From the NCBI RefSeq assembly GCF_036503815.1, contig NZ_AP027764.1, positions 3,968,001-4,032,000 of the forward strand: a stretch of DNA of 64,000 bases, in the 5' to 3' direction. A program made the position numbers and the translations under genes. This DNA is from Escherichia coli (GTDB lineage: Bacteria > Pseudomonadota > Gammaproteobacteria > Enterobacterales > Enterobacteriaceae). The notes under the pieces are model-generated. The model worked only from the letters and a program-made list of their open reading frames with translations. It made no database searches and had not been told where the DNA came from. Shown piece by piece: positions 25,825-35,734 of the stretch (position 1 is the stretch's first letter; every line of letters begins with the position of its first letter).

Positions 25825-28359
25825 TTAATTACTACCAAACATATCCTTGATCCAACCTGCTACGCCGTCACTGTCTTTCTGCTCTTGCTGAGCAGGTTGC
25901 TGTTGCGGCTGTTGCTGCGGCTGAGAAGACTGATCAAACGGATTGCCTGACGGTTGCTGCTGCATCTCACTCTGCTGGCACAGCGATTGCGGATCGCTGG
26001 TCCAGACCGGTAAGACACGCATGCCCCCGCTGCAGACAAAGTTGCCGTCGTAGTCCACGCCCATATCAGCAATGTCTTCTGGCGGAACAAGATTCAGCGG
26101 TGTTGGCGTCTGGTTAGCCAGATAACGCTGATAAATCGACATTGCCCCGCTGGCTCCATACAGTTTGGTCGGCTGGTTGTTATCACGGCCTACCCAGGTG
26201 ATGGTCACCGTGCTGCCGTCAATGCCCGCAAACCATGTATCTACGTTGTTGTTGGTAGTACCCGTTTTCCCTGCCAGATGCAGATTTGGATATTTCGCCC
26301 CAAGCTGACGACCGGTACCGCGTTGTACCACCTGCTGCATGGTCCATAGTGTCAGATACGCCGCCTGCGCCGGAACCGCGCGTTCCGCCTGCGGGAAGCT
26401 CTGATACAACACCTTGCCATCTTCCGCGATTACCGAACGCAGCGCAGAAAGCGGTGCTCGGTTACCACCACTAGCGATGGTCTGGAACGCCTGCGCCACT
26501 TCAATTGGCGTTAAGTTCAACGCCCCCAGCAGCATTGCCGGAACCGGATGCAGCTGATCTTTCGGTACGCCCAGTTTAATCCAGGTATCCGTAACCGCAG
26601 GCAGACCCAGCGCCATCCCCAGATTTACCGTCGGCACGTTCATCGAACGGGTCAACGCATCCACCAGCATCACTCTGCCACTTTCGCTATAACGACGGTC
26701 ATCGTTCTGCGGTGACCAGACCTGGCCATTCGGCTGACGCAGCGCGATTGGCGCATCGGCAATCCACGTGTTCAGGCGATAGATTTTCGGCTGGCTTAAG
26801 GCCGTCAGATAAGTCGCTGGTTTTGCAAGGGAACCAATCGAACGACGCGCCTGCATAGCACGGTTGTAACCTGCAAACTGCGGCTCAGAACCACCAACCA
26901 TCGCGCGAACTTCACCGCTAAAGCGGTCGACAACCACAATTGCCGTTTCCAGATCGCTCAGCTTTCGCTGTTTCTTCAGCGCCGGAATGCCTTCCACGGC
27001 GGCTTTTTCTGCCGCGTCCTGGGCCACCGAGTCAAAGGTAGTGAAGATCTTCACGCCGGAGAGATCTTTCACTTTATCGCCCAGTTTTGCCTGCAACTCC
27101 TGACGCACCAGCTGCATAAAGGCTGGCTGTGGAGAGATTACCCCACCGCGCGGCTGAACGCCCAGCGGACGTGCACTCAACATTTCATAGAGTTCTTGAT
27201 CAATAATCTGTTGCTGTTGCAGCAGACGCAGTACCAGATTACGTCGCTCCAGCGCCAGTTTCGGGTTACGCCACGGGTTGTAGATGGACGCCCCTTTCAC
27301 CATACCCACCAACAGCGCCTGCTGGTCGAGGCTCAATTCTTCTACCGGGCGACCAAAGTAATACAAGCTCGCCAGCGGGAAGCCGCGGATTTCGTTGTCG
27401 CCGCTCTGACCGAGATACACCTCGTTCATATACAGCTCAAGAATGCGGTCTTTGCTGTAACGCGCATCCATGATCAGCGCCATGTAGGCTTCGTTCGCTT
27501 TACGCCAGTAAGAACGTTCGCTGGAGAGGAACAGGTTTTTCACCAACTGTTGCGTCAGCGTACTCGCTCCCTGTACCGTACGTCCGGCGGTCAGGTTTGC
27601 CAGCACCGCACGTCCGATGGAGTAAAGACTGATCCCATCATGCTCGTAGAAATGACGGTCTTCTGTCGCCAGCAAAGTATCCACCAGCAAGTCAGGGAAC
27701 CCACTGCGCGGCACAAACAGACGCTGCTCGCCGTTTGGTGAGGAGATCATGGTGATCAGGCGCGGATCAAGACGGAAGAAACCGAACTGACGGTTGTTCT
27801 CCATATTGACGATGGTCGCCAGATGATCACCATCAAAAGTCAGACGCGCACGTACCTGCCCTTCTTTACTGTCCGGGAAATCAAACGGACGGCGGATCAT
27901 TTCAATGCTGTTGGCCTGCACGGTAAATTCGCCAGGGCGCGTCATTTTCGACACCTGACGATACTGGGTCGCCTCCAGCAGCTTCACCATCTCGTTTTTG
28001 CTGATGGTCATGTCTGGCTCAAGGTTGACCATTCGGCCATAAACAGCCGCAGGCAATTGCCAGACTTTGCCATCAATACGGCTACGAATTTTTTGATCGA
28101 GATAAACACCGTAAATGGCGATCAGCACGGCAAAAACGATAGCCAGTTTTAGCAGCAGCCATAGCCAGCCGCGTTTGCCACGAGGCTTACGCCCTTTGCC
28201 TTTGCCCTTACCTTTGCGCGGCATCGGTTCTTCATCCTCATAGTCATCATAATCGTCGTAATCATCGTCATCTTCGTAACGACGACGGCTTACCTTTTGT
28301 TTGACCGGACGCGTCGGTTTCCCTTTGCGTCCAATTGGCTCGCGGTCATTCCCGGCCAT
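25825..28359 (-). CDS. mrcB: Bifunctional penicillin-binding protein 1B
   Basis: PBP1b is an inner-membrane class A PBP that polymerises glycan strands and cross-links peptides during cell-wall growth. The 844 residues comprise a charged cytoplasmic N-terminus (Asp/Tyr-rich EDDDDYDDYDDYEDEE and a Lys/Gly stretch), one membrane segment (about 65-87), UB2H domain, glycosyltransferase domain with ATEDRHFYEHDG (catalytic Glu233), transpeptidase domain with GSLAKP (Ser510) and KTGTTN, and a Gln-rich tail. The ATG at 28359 (MAGNDRE) gives the long alpha form; the internal gamma start is also retained (Met46 in EEPMPRKGK). It is transcribed in the same direction as hrpB. Confidence 0.98.
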   Translation of the reverse strand: MAGNDREPIGRKGKPTRPVKQKVSRRRYEDDDDYDDYDDYEDEEPMPRKGKGKGKGRKPRGKRGWLWLLLKLAIVFAVLIAIYGVYLDQKIRSRIDGKVWQLPAAVYGRMVNLEPDMTISKNEMVKLLEATQYRQVSKMTRPGEFTVQANSIEMIRRPFDFPDSKEGQVRARLTFDGDHLATIVNMENNRQFGFFRLDPRLITMISSPNGEQRLFVPRSGFPDLLVDTLLATEDRHFYEHDGISLYSIGRAVLANLTAGRTVQGASTLTQQLVKNLFLSSERSYWRKANEAYMALIMDARYSKDRILELYMNEVYLGQSGDNEIRGFPLASLYYFGRPVEELSLDQQALLVGMVKGASIYNPWRNPKLALERRNLVLRLLQQQQIIDQELYEMLSARPLGVQPRGGVISPQPAFMQLVRQELQAKLGDKVKDLSGVKIFTTFDSVAQDAAEKAAVEGIPALKKQRKLSDLETAIVVVDRFSGEVRAMVGGSEPQFAGYNRAMQARRSIGSLAKPATYLTALSQPKIYRLNTWIADAPIALRQPNGQVWSPQNDDRRYSESGRVMLVDALTRSMNVPTVNLGMALGLPAVTDTWIKLGVPKDQLHPVPAMLLGALNLTPIEVAQAFQTIASGGNRAPLSALRSVIAEDGKVLYQSFPQAERAVPAQAAYLTLWTMQQVVQRGTGRQLGAKYPNLHLAGKTGTTNNNVDTWFAGIDGSTVTITWVGRDNNQPTKLYGASGAMSIYQRYLANQTPTPLNLVPPEDIADMGVDYDGNFVCSGGMRVLPVWTSDPQSLCQQSEMQQQPSGNPFDQSSQPQQQPQQQPAQQEQKDSDGVAGWIKDMFGSN

Positions 28360-28452
28360 GCTTTTTCTCCGCAATATTCAGGCGCAAAAGCCCGATTTTC
28401 TGTTCTTCTGTAACAAGACAGAAGAAGATATCTCTCAAATTTACTTTGGTCT

Positions 28453-30882
28453 TCATGAATACTTTTTCGTCCGTCGCGTCGGTGCGGTATTTGCCGGATC
28501 ATCCGGCCAGACGTGTTTGGGATAACGCCCTTTCATCTCTTTTTGCACCTCGCGATACGCTCCTTTCCAGAAGGCGCTCAAATCTCGTGTGATTTGCAGC
28601 GGCCTTTGGGCAGGAGAAAGCAACTCCAGCACCAGCGGCACGCGCCCCTGGGCGATCGTCGGATTGGTGGCCTCGCCAAACATCTCCTGCATTCTCACTG
28701 CCAGCGCGGGCGGGTTATCTTCATGATAACGAATGGCGATCCGGCTTCCCGTCGGCACAGTGTAATGCGCAGGCAATTCACTATCCAGACGTTGCTGCAT
28801 TCCCCAATCAAGTAATCCGCGTAGCGCCTGAAAAATATCGAGTGATTTCAGGCCGCGTAGCGAATGTACGCCTGTCATATGCGGCAGCAGCCACGTTTCC
28901 AGCGTCGCCAACAAACTTTCATCATCAACCGCTGGCCAGTCATATTCCGGCAACCACCTGGCGGCGCATAACAAACGCAAGCGTAGCTGTTCCGCTTCCG
29001 GCGTCCAGTTAAGCACGCTTAAGCCTTTATCACGAACGCCGTTAAGCATCGCCTGATGCAGCTCGTCTTCTGAAGGCTTCGCCAGCGGCTGCACTTTTAC
29101 CGTCAGTTGGCCGATTTGCAGCCGACGCCAGGCTTTCAGCGTACCTTGCGCATCATCCCACTCCACGGTGTCCAATTGCTGCACCAGCTGCGGACAACAT
29201 TGCACTAATTCATCGATATCGACCGGTAGCGCCAGTAAAATCCGCGCATCCGGCGAGGCGCTACCCTGCAACAATAACGGTGCGATCAACCATTCGTGGC
29301 GGCTTAGCGCATCATCGGCATCGAGCATTGCCCCCATGCCGTTTGCCAGTTGATAGCGCCCCTCTTGCCCACGGCGGCGAGCGATGCGATCGGCAAACGC
29401 TCCGGCAAGTAACGGTGCGATAAGCGAACTGTCTGCCTCACCGCCGCGTACGTTTAAGCGCTTTAACAGTTGCTGGCTACGTTGCTGCCAGGCAGGTTGA
29501 TTGCGCGAAAACGCCACGCCCAGATCGATATTGCCCATCCGTGGTGGCTCTTCGAGAATAGCGGCAATTTTTGCAGCGGTAGCAGCTTCGTCGTCGCTCT
29601 TTGCGCTCACCAGCATTGCCGCTAAACGCGGATCGTTACCCAGCGTCGCCATTTTCTGCCCTTTCGTGCTTAGCCGTTCACCGTCCATCGCCCCCAGCAT
29701 CCGCAACAGGCGTTTCGCGGCCTGTAAATTCACGGCTGGCGGTTGATCCAGCCAGCTCATCTGCGTCGGATCGCTGCATCCCCATTGCAGTAATTCCATC
29801 AGCAAACCGGAGAGATCGCTTTGTAATATTTCTGGTTCACTTTGCGCGGAGGCGCGTTCTGCTTGTTCTTTGGCGATTAAATGTAAACAGATCCCCGGCT
29901 CCAGACGTCCGGCACGCCCGGAGCGTTGCGTCATTGATGCCTGGCTAATGCGTTGGGTAATCAGCCGCGTTAGCCCCGTGCGCGGATCAAAGCGCGCCAC
30001 ACGTTCCTGAGCACAATCCACCACCAGACGAATGCCTTCGATGGTTAAACTGGTTTCAGCAATATTGGTTGCCAGCACCACTTTGCGCATCCCTTCTGGT
30101 GCCGGAAGGATCGCTTTTCGCTGATCGTTCAGCGACAACGCGCCATACAGCGGGCAGAGCAACACATCACTACCGATGCGCGAAGCCAGTTGTTCCTGAA
30201 CGCGCTGAATTTCTCCGACACCAGGTAAAAATAACAGTAATGAGCCGCTTTCCTGATGCAGCAATTCGGCGGTGGCAACCGCCACGGCTTCATCAAAACG
30301 CTGATGAGCGAGCAGCGGTAAATATCGGCGTTCAACCGGAAATGAGCGCCCTTCTGAGATGACGACGGGCGCTTCTGGCAGCATCTGCTGCAAGCGGTCA
30401 TTGTCCAGCGTAGCCGACATAATCAGTAGTTTAAGGTCATCACGCAGACCTTGTTGCACATCGAGTAACAGCGCCAACGCCAGATCCGCCTGCAAGCTGC
30501 GCTCATGAAACTCATCGAGGATCACCAATCCAACGCCGCTCAGTTCAGGGTCACGCTGGATCATGCGCGTCAACACGCCTTCGGTAACTACTTCCAGGCG
30601 AGTATTTGGCCCGACACAGTTTTGCGCGCGCATCCGGTAGCCTACCGTATCACCTGTTTTTTCGTTAAGCAGTTCCGCCAGTCGTTGCGCAACGTTACGC
30701 GCCGCCAGGCGACGCGGCTCCAGCAGGATAATTTTTCCGTTAATGCCGGGATGCGCCAGCAGTTGCAGCGGCAGCCAGGTTGATTTCCCGGCCCCGGTCG
30801 GCGCACTTAATAACACCTGCGGTGCACCATCGAGGGCAGCAAGTAACTCAGGTAAGACGACGGCAACGGGCAACGACGACAC
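28453..30882 (-). CDS. hrpB: DEAH-box ATP-dependent helicase HrpB
   Basis: HrpB is a putative DEAH-family RNA helicase whose cellular role is poorly defined. The 809-residue protein has motif I GAPTGAGKST-like (SAPTGAGKSTW), motif II DEFHER, motif III SATLD, motif VI QRSGRAGR, a helicase-associated domain and the HrpB C-terminal domain. I chose the GTG at 30882 (VSSLPVAVVL), which gives the K-12 length and has TGGAG seven bases upstream; the frame continues upstream to 30927 but without recognisable sequence. It is divergent from thpR, with a 73-bp gap. Confidence 0.93.
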   Translation of the reverse strand: MSSLPVAVVLPELLAALDGAPQVLLSAPTGAGKSTWLPLQLLAHPGINGKIILLEPRRLAARNVAQRLAELLNEKTGDTVGYRMRAQNCVGPNTRLEVVTEGVLTRMIQRDPELSGVGLVILDEFHERSLQADLALALLLDVQQGLRDDLKLLIMSATLDNDRLQQMLPEAPVVISEGRSFPVERRYLPLLAHQRFDEAVAVATAELLHQESGSLLLFLPGVGEIQRVQEQLASRIGSDVLLCPLYGALSLNDQRKAILPAPEGMRKVVLATNIAETSLTIEGIRLVVDCAQERVARFDPRTGLTRLITQRISQASMTQRSGRAGRLEPGICLHLIAKEQAERASAQSEPEILQSDLSGLLMELLQWGCSDPTQMSWLDQPPAVNLQAAKRLLRMLGAMDGERLSTKGQKMATLGNDPRLAAMLVSAKSDDEAATAAKIAAILEEPPRMGNIDLGVAFSRNQPAWQQRSQQLLKRLNVRGGEADSSLIAPLLAGAFADRIARRRGQEGRYQLANGMGAMLDADDALSRHEWLIAPLLLQGSASPDARILLALPVDIDELVQCCPQLVQQLDTVEWDDAQGTLKAWRRLQIGQLTVKVQPLAKPSEDELHQAMLNGVRDKGLSVLNWTPEAEQLRLRLLCAARWLPEYDWPAVDDESLLATLETWLLPHMTGVHSLRGLKSLDIFQALRGLLDWGMQQRLDSELPAHYTVPTGSRIAIRYHEDNPPALAVRMQEMFGEATNPTIAQGRVPLVLELLSPAQRPLQITRDLSAFWKGAYREVQKEMKGRYPKHVWPDDPANTAPTRRTKKYS

Positions 30883-30955
30883 AAAACGCTCCAGAGGGTT
30901 AACATTCTTCGCGCCACATTGTAGCATCGCGGTAATGCATAACCGAGTACCTCAC

Positions 30956-31486
30956 ATGTCTGAACCGCAACGGCTGTTCTTTGCTATCGACTTACCTGCA
31001 GAAATCCGCGAACAGATTATCCACTGGCGCGCCGCACAGTTCCCACCAGACGCGGGACGTCCGGTCGCTGCCGATAATTTACATCTGACACTGGCATTTT
31101 TAGGCGAAGTCAGCGCAGAGAAAGAGAAGGCGCTTTCTCTTTTAGCCGGACGGATTCGTCAGCCCGGTTTCACACTCACGCTTGATGACGCCGGTCAGTG
31201 GCTGCGTTCGCGTGTGGTATGGTTAGGGATGCGTCAGCCGCCACGCGGCTTAATCCAGTTGGCGAATATGCTCCGTTCACAAGCTGCACGCAGCGGTTGT
31301 TTTCAAAGCAATCGACCGTTTCATCCACATATCACCTTATTGCGCGACGCCAGCGAGGCGGTGACAATCCCGCCGCCAGGCTTTAACTGGTCGTATACGG
31401 TGACGGAGTTCACCCTTTACGCCTCCTCGTTTGCCCGTGGGCGCACACGCTACACGCCGCTAAAACGCTGGGCGCTAACGCAATAA
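30956..31486 (+). CDS. thpR: RNA 2',3'-cyclic phosphodiesterase (2'-5' RNA ligase)
   Basis: ThpR (LigT) is a 2H phosphoesterase that opens 2',3'-cyclic phosphates and can join tRNA halves by a 2'-5' bond in vitro. The 176-residue protein shows both catalytic HxTx motifs: HLTLAF (about residues 40-45) and HPHITLL (about 122-128). The ATG at 30956 is used; the frame runs open upstream into the divergent hrpB. It is the first gene of a rightward run with sfsA (14 bp later). Confidence 0.95.
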   Translation: MSEPQRLFFAIDLPAEIREQIIHWRAAQFPPDAGRPVAADNLHLTLAFLGEVSAEKEKALSLLAGRIRQPGFTLTLDDAGQWLRSRVVWLGMRQPPRGLIQLANMLRSQAARSGCFQSNRPFHPHITLLRDASEAVTIPPPGFNWSYTVTEFTLYASSFARGRTRYTPLKRWALTQ

Positions 31487-31500
31487 CAAGGATTGTCGCA

Positions 31501-32205
31501 ATGGAATTTTCTCCCCCTCTACAGCGCGCGACGCTAATTCAGCGTTACAAACGTTTTTTAGCCGATGTGATCACACCCGATGGTTGCGAATTAACGCTAC
31601 ACTGCCCGAATACGGGAGCCATGACCGGTTGTGCAACGCCTGGCGATACCGTCTGGTATTCGACTTCAGACAATACCAAACGGAAATACCCACACACCTG
31701 GGAGTTAACCCAAAGCCAAAGCGGCGCATTTATTTGCGTCAATACACTTTGGGCTAACAGGTTGACGAAAGAGGCTATCCTTAATGAATCCATTTCAGAA
31801 CTGTCAGGATATAGCTCTCTGAAAAGCGAAGTAAAATACGGCGCCGAACGCAGCCGTATTGACTTCATGTTGCAGGCGGATTCGCGTCCAGACTGCTATA
31901 TTGAAGTGAAATCGGTTACGTTAGCGGAGAACGAACAGGGATATTTTCCCGATGCGGTCACTGAACGAGGTCAGAAACACCTTCGGGAGTTGATGAGCGT
32001 AGCGGCTGAAGGCCAGCGTGCGGTTATCTTTTTCGCCGTGCTGCATTCAGCCATTACACGGTTTTCACCCGCGCGCCACATCGATGAGAAATACGCGCAA
32101 CTATTGTCAGAAGCTCAACAGAGGGGGGTAGAAATTCTGGCTTACAAAGCAGAACTTTCTGCTGAAGGCATGGCTCTTAAAAAATCACTGCCGGTTACAT
32201 TGTAG
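31501..32205 (+). CDS. sfsA: Sugar fermentation stimulation protein SfsA
   Basis: SfsA is a 234-residue protein named for stimulating maltose use when overproduced; it is described as DNA-binding. It has an N-terminal OB-like region and a C-terminal PD-(D/E)XK nuclease-like core (RSRIDFML and CYIEVKSVTL, about residues 119-145, with the expected Asp, Glu and Lys). An AAGGA ribosome site precedes the ATG. dksA follows after 177 bp, with its own promoter region. Exact function is uncertain. Confidence 0.95.
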   Translation: MEFSPPLQRATLIQRYKRFLADVITPDGCELTLHCPNTGAMTGCATPGDTVWYSTSDNTKRKYPHTWELTQSQSGAFICVNTLWANRLTKEAILNESISELSGYSSLKSEVKYGAERSRIDFMLQADSRPDCYIEVKSVTLAENEQGYFPDAVTERGQKHLRELMSVAAEGQRAVIFFAVLHSAITRFSPARHIDEKYAQLLSEAQQRGVEILAYKAELSAEGMALKKSLPVTL

Positions 32206-32382
32206 TAAAGTATGTAACTGGTTAATTTACATTCTGGTCGCGTGCGCAAATACGCTTTTCCTCACACAGTTGTCAAGTGTTACGTTTAGATAATTGCTAT
32301 CCGGAAAAGCTTCTGCTATTTATAGCGGCCTCATTTTTCCCCCGAACATGGGGATCGATAGTGCGTGTTAAGGAGAAGCAAC

Positions 32383-32838
32383 ATGCAAGAAGGGCAAAAC
32401 CGTAAAACATCGTCCCTGAGTATTCTCGCCATCGCTGGGGTGGAGCCATATCAGGAGAAGCCGGGCGAAGAGTATATGAACGAAGCCCAGCTGGCGCACT
32501 TCCGTCGTATTCTGGAAGCATGGCGTAATCAACTCAGGGATGAAGTCGATCGCACCGTTACACATATGCAGGATGAAGCAGCCAACTTCCCGGATCCGGT
32601 AGACCGTGCAGCCCAGGAAGAAGAGTTCAGCCTCGAACTGCGTAACCGCGATCGCGAGCGTAAGCTGATCAAAAAGATCGAGAAAACGCTGAAAAAAGTG
32701 GAAGACGAAGATTTCGGCTACTGCGAGTCCTGCGGTGTTGAAATTGGTATTCGCCGTCTGGAAGCGCGCCCGACAGCCGATCTGTGCATCGACTGCAAAA
32801 CGCTGGCTGAAATTCGCGAAAAACAAATGGCTGGCTAA
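32383..32838 (+). CDS. dksA: RNA polymerase-binding transcription factor DksA
   Basis: DksA enters the RNA polymerase secondary channel and works with ppGpp in the stringent response. The 151-residue protein has a long coiled coil (about residues 35-108) whose tip carries the two key aspartates in FPDPVD (Asp71, Asp74), and a C4 zinc finger YCESCG / LCIDCK (Cys114, 117, 135, 138). The ATG at 32383 has AAGGAGA ten bases upstream. gluQ follows closely, as in K-12. Confidence 0.98.
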   Translation: MQEGQNRKTSSLSILAIAGVEPYQEKPGEEYMNEAQLAHFRRILEAWRNQLRDEVDRTVTHMQDEAANFPDPVDRAAQEEEFSLELRNRDRERKLIKKIEKTLKKVEDEDFGYCESCGVEIGIRRLEARPTADLCIDCKTLAEIREKQMAG

Positions 32839-32874
32839 TTACAGCCGTTCCATCACGTTTACCACAGGCGGGAA

Positions 32875-33801
32875 ATGCTCCCGCCTTATTTTTTGTTCAA
32901 CGAGATGACAGACACACACTATATTGGTCGCTTCGCCCCCTCTCCTTCTGGCGAGCTTCATTTTGGCTCTCTGATTGCCGCGCTTGGAAGCTTTCTACAG
33001 GCTCGCGCCCGGCAAGGTCGCTGGCTTGTTCGCATTGAAGATATCGATCCGCCTCGTGAAGTTCCCGGTGCCGCAGAGACCATCCTGCGCCAGCTGGAAC
33101 ATTACGGTCTACACTGGGACGGCGATGTTCTCTGGCAATCGCAACGTCACGACGCCTATCGTGAAGCACTCGCATGGTTACATGAGCAAGGGTTAAGTTA
33201 TTACTGCACCTGCACGCGCGCACGTATTCAAAGCATTGGCGGTATTTACGACGGTCATTGCCGGGAGTTGCATCATGGGCCAGAAAACGCTGCTGTACGT
33301 ATTCGCCAGCAGCATCCGGTCACCCAGTTTACTGACCAGCTGCGCGGCATTATTCATGCCGACCAAAAACTGGCGCGGGAAGATTTTATTATTCATCGTC
33401 GTGATGGTTTATTTGCCTATAACCTGGCGGTGGTGGTGGATGATCACTTCCAGGGCGTGAGCGAAATTGTCCGCGGGGCAGATTTGATCGAACCCACGGT
33501 GCGCCAAATCTCGCTGTACCAGCTTTTTGGCTGGCAGGTGCCAGATTACATTCATTTGCCACTGGCACTTAATCCACAAGGCGCTAAACTTTCTAAGCAG
33601 AATCATGCGCCTGCGTTGCCGAAAGGCGATCCTCGGCCGGTGTTAATCGCGGCACTTCAATTTCTGGGCCAGCAGGCAGAAACACACTGGCAGGATTTCA
33701 GCGTTGAGCAAATTCTCCAGTCAGCCGTCACAAACTGGACGCTGACTACCATTCCTGAGTCGGCAATTGTAAATTCAACATTCTCAAATGCGTCATGCTG
33801 A
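32875..33801 (+). CDS. gluQ: Glutamyl-Q tRNA(Asp) synthetase
   Basis: GluQ (YadB) is a truncated glutamyl-tRNA synthetase paralogue that attaches glutamate to queuosine at the wobble position of tRNA-Asp. The 308-residue protein has the catalytic core (RFAPSPSGELHFGS in place of HIGH; KLSKQN signature about residue 240) and a zinc site (YCTCTRARI to GHCRE, with Cys101, Cys103, Tyr115, Cys119), and lacks the anticodon-binding domain. Start at 32875 matches the annotated K-12 length; the Met at residue 11 (MTDTHYIG) is a possible alternative start. Confidence 0.95.
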   Translation: MLPPYFLFNEMTDTHYIGRFAPSPSGELHFGSLIAALGSFLQARARQGRWLVRIEDIDPPREVPGAAETILRQLEHYGLHWDGDVLWQSQRHDAYREALAWLHEQGLSYYCTCTRARIQSIGGIYDGHCRELHHGPENAAVRIRQQHPVTQFTDQLRGIIHADQKLAREDFIIHRRDGLFAYNLAVVVDDHFQGVSEIVRGADLIEPTVRQISLYQLFGWQVPDYIHLPLALNPQGAKLSKQNHAPALPKGDPRPVLIAALQFLGQQAETHWQDFSVEQILQSAVTNWTLTTIPESAIVNSTFSNASC

Positions 33802-33860
33802 GCTATGATTAGCCGCTATTTTTTTGTCCTGAATGATGTTTGACACTACCGAGGTGTATT

Positions 33861-35258
33861 ATTTTTACCCGAGTCGCTAATTTTTGCCGCAAGGTGCTAA
33901 GCCGCGAGGAAAGCGAGGCTGAACAGGCAGTCGCCCGTCCACAGGTGACGGTGATCCCGCGTGAGCAGCATGCTATTTCCCGCAAAGATATCAGTGAAAA
34001 TGCCCTGAAGGTAATGTACAGGCTCAATAAAGCGGGATACGAAGCCTGGTTGGTTGGCGGCGGCGTGCGCGACCTGTTACTTGGCAAAAAGCCGAAAGAT
34101 TTTGACGTAACCACTAACGCCACGCCTGAGCAGGTGCGCAAACTGTTCCGTAACTGCCGCCTGGTGGGTCGCCGTTTCCGTCTGGCTCATGTGATGTTTG
34201 GCCCGGAGATTATCGAAGTTGCGACCTTCCGGGGACATCACGAAGGTAACGTCAGCGACCGCACGACCTCCCAACGCGGGCAAAACGGCATGTTGCTGCG
34301 CGACAACATTTTCGGCTCCATCGAAGAAGACGCCCAGCGCCGCGATTTCACTATCAACAGCCTGTATTACAGCGTGGCAGATTTTACCGTCCGTGATTAC
34401 GTTGGCGGCATGAAGGATCTGAAGGACGGCGTTATCCGTCTGATTGGTAACCCGGAAACGCGCTACCGTGAAGATCCGGTACGGATGCTGCGCGCGGTAC
34501 GTTTTGCCGCCAAATTGGGCATGCGCATCAGCCCGGAAACCGCAGAACCGATCCCACGCCTGGCAACCTTGCTAAACGATATTCCTCCGGCGCGTTTGTT
34601 TGAAGAATCTCTGAAACTGTTGCAAGCGGGTTACGGTTACGAAACCTATAAACTGCTGTGTGAATACCATCTGTTCCAGCCGCTGTTCCCGACCATTACC
34701 CGCTACTTTACGGAAAATGGTGACAGTCCAATGGAGCGGATCATTGAGCAGGTGCTGAAGAATACTGACACGCGTATTCATAACGATATGCGCGTCAACC
34801 CGGCGTTCCTGTTTGCCGCCATGTTCTGGTATCCCCTGCTGGAAACAGCACAGAAGATCGCCCAGGAAAGTGGCCTGACCTATCACGACGCTTTCGCGCT
34901 GGCGATGAACGACGTGCTGGACGAAGCCTGCCGTTCACTGGCAATCCCGAAACGGCTAACCACTTTAACCCGTGATATCTGGCAGTTACAGTTGCGCATG
35001 TCCCGCCGTCAGGGTAAACGCGCATGGAAATTACTCGAACATCCGAAGTTCCGTGCCGCTTATGACCTGCTGGCACTGCGTGCTGAAGTAGAACGCAACG
35101 CCGAGCTACAACGTCTGGCGAAATGGTGGGGTGAGTTCCAGGTTTCCGCGCCGCCAGACCAAAAAGGGATGCTTAACGAACTGGATGAAGAACCGTCACC
35201 GCGTCGTCGTACTCGTCGCCCGCGCAGACGTGCGCCGCGCCGTGAGGGCACCGCATGA
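33861..35258 (+). CDS. pcnB: Poly(A) polymerase I, AUU start codon
   Basis: PcnB adds 3' poly(A) tails to RNA, promoting decay; it also controls ColE1 plasmid copy number through RNA I. The 465-residue protein has the nucleotidyltransferase motif LVGGGVRDLLLGKKPKDFDV (about residues 62-81) with the catalytic Asp pair, then RNA-binding domains and an Arg-rich C-terminus (RRRTRRPRRRAPRRE). There is no ATG, GTG or suitable TTG near the conserved N-terminus (FTRVANFCRK). The known E. coli start is AUU, and ATT is present here at 33861 with GAGG six bases upstream. Its stop overlaps the folK start by 4 bp. Confidence 0.95.
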   Translation: MFTRVANFCRKVLSREESEAEQAVARPQVTVIPREQHAISRKDISENALKVMYRLNKAGYEAWLVGGGVRDLLLGKKPKDFDVTTNATPEQVRKLFRNCRLVGRRFRLAHVMFGPEIIEVATFRGHHEGNVSDRTTSQRGQNGMLLRDNIFGSIEEDAQRRDFTINSLYYSVADFTVRDYVGGMKDLKDGVIRLIGNPETRYREDPVRMLRAVRFAAKLGMRISPETAEPIPRLATLLNDIPPARLFEESLKLLQAGYGYETYKLLCEYHLFQPLFPTITRYFTENGDSPMERIIEQVLKNTDTRIHNDMRVNPAFLFAAMFWYPLLETAQKIAQESGLTYHDAFALAMNDVLDEACRSLAIPKRLTTLTRDIWQLQLRMSRRQGKRAWKLLEHPKFRAAYDLLALRAEVERNAELQRLAKWWGEFQVSAPPDQKGMLNELDEEPSPRRRTRRPRRRAPRREGTA

Positions 35259-35734
35259 CAGTGGCGTATATTGCCATCGGCAGCAATCTGGCCTCTCCGC
35301 TGGAGCAGGTCAATGCTGCCCTGAAGGCAATAGATGACATTCCTGAAAGCCGCATTCTTGCCGTTTCTTCGTTTTACCGCACCCCACCGCTGGGGCCGCA
35401 AGATCAACCCGATTACTTAAACGCAGCCGTGGCGCTGGAAACCTCTCTTACAGCTGAAGAACTCCTCAACCACACACAGCGTATTGAGTTGCAGCAAGGT
35501 CGCGTCCGCAAAGCTGAACGCTGGGGACCGCGCACACTCGATCTTGATATCATGTTGTTTGGTAATGAAACCATTAATACCGAACGACTCACCGTCCCGC
35601 ATTACGATATGAAGAATCGCGGCTTTATGCTGTGGCCGCTGTTTGAAATCGCGCCGAAGCTGGTCTTTCCTGATGGGGAGACACTACAAGTTATACTTAC
35701 AAAATTGAATACAATCCAACCTGAAATCTGGTAA
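35255..35734 (+). CDS. folK: 6-hydroxymethyl-7,8-dihydropterin pyrophosphokinase
   Basis: FolK (HPPK) transfers pyrophosphate from ATP to hydroxymethyldihydropterin in folate synthesis. The 159-residue protein has the family signature RWGPRTLDLDIMLFG (about residues 88-102), including the two Mg-binding aspartates. The ATGA overlap with pcnB indicates translational coupling. Downstream is 343 bp of AT-rich DNA before the Yad fimbrial operon. Confidence 0.98.
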   Translation: MTVAYIAIGSNLASPLEQVNAALKAIDDIPESRILAVSSFYRTPPLGPQDQPDYLNAAVALETSLTAEELLNHTQRIELQQGRVRKAERWGPRTLDLDIMLFGNETINTERLTVPHYDMKNRGFMLWPLFEIAPKLVFPDGETLQVILTKLNTIQPEIW

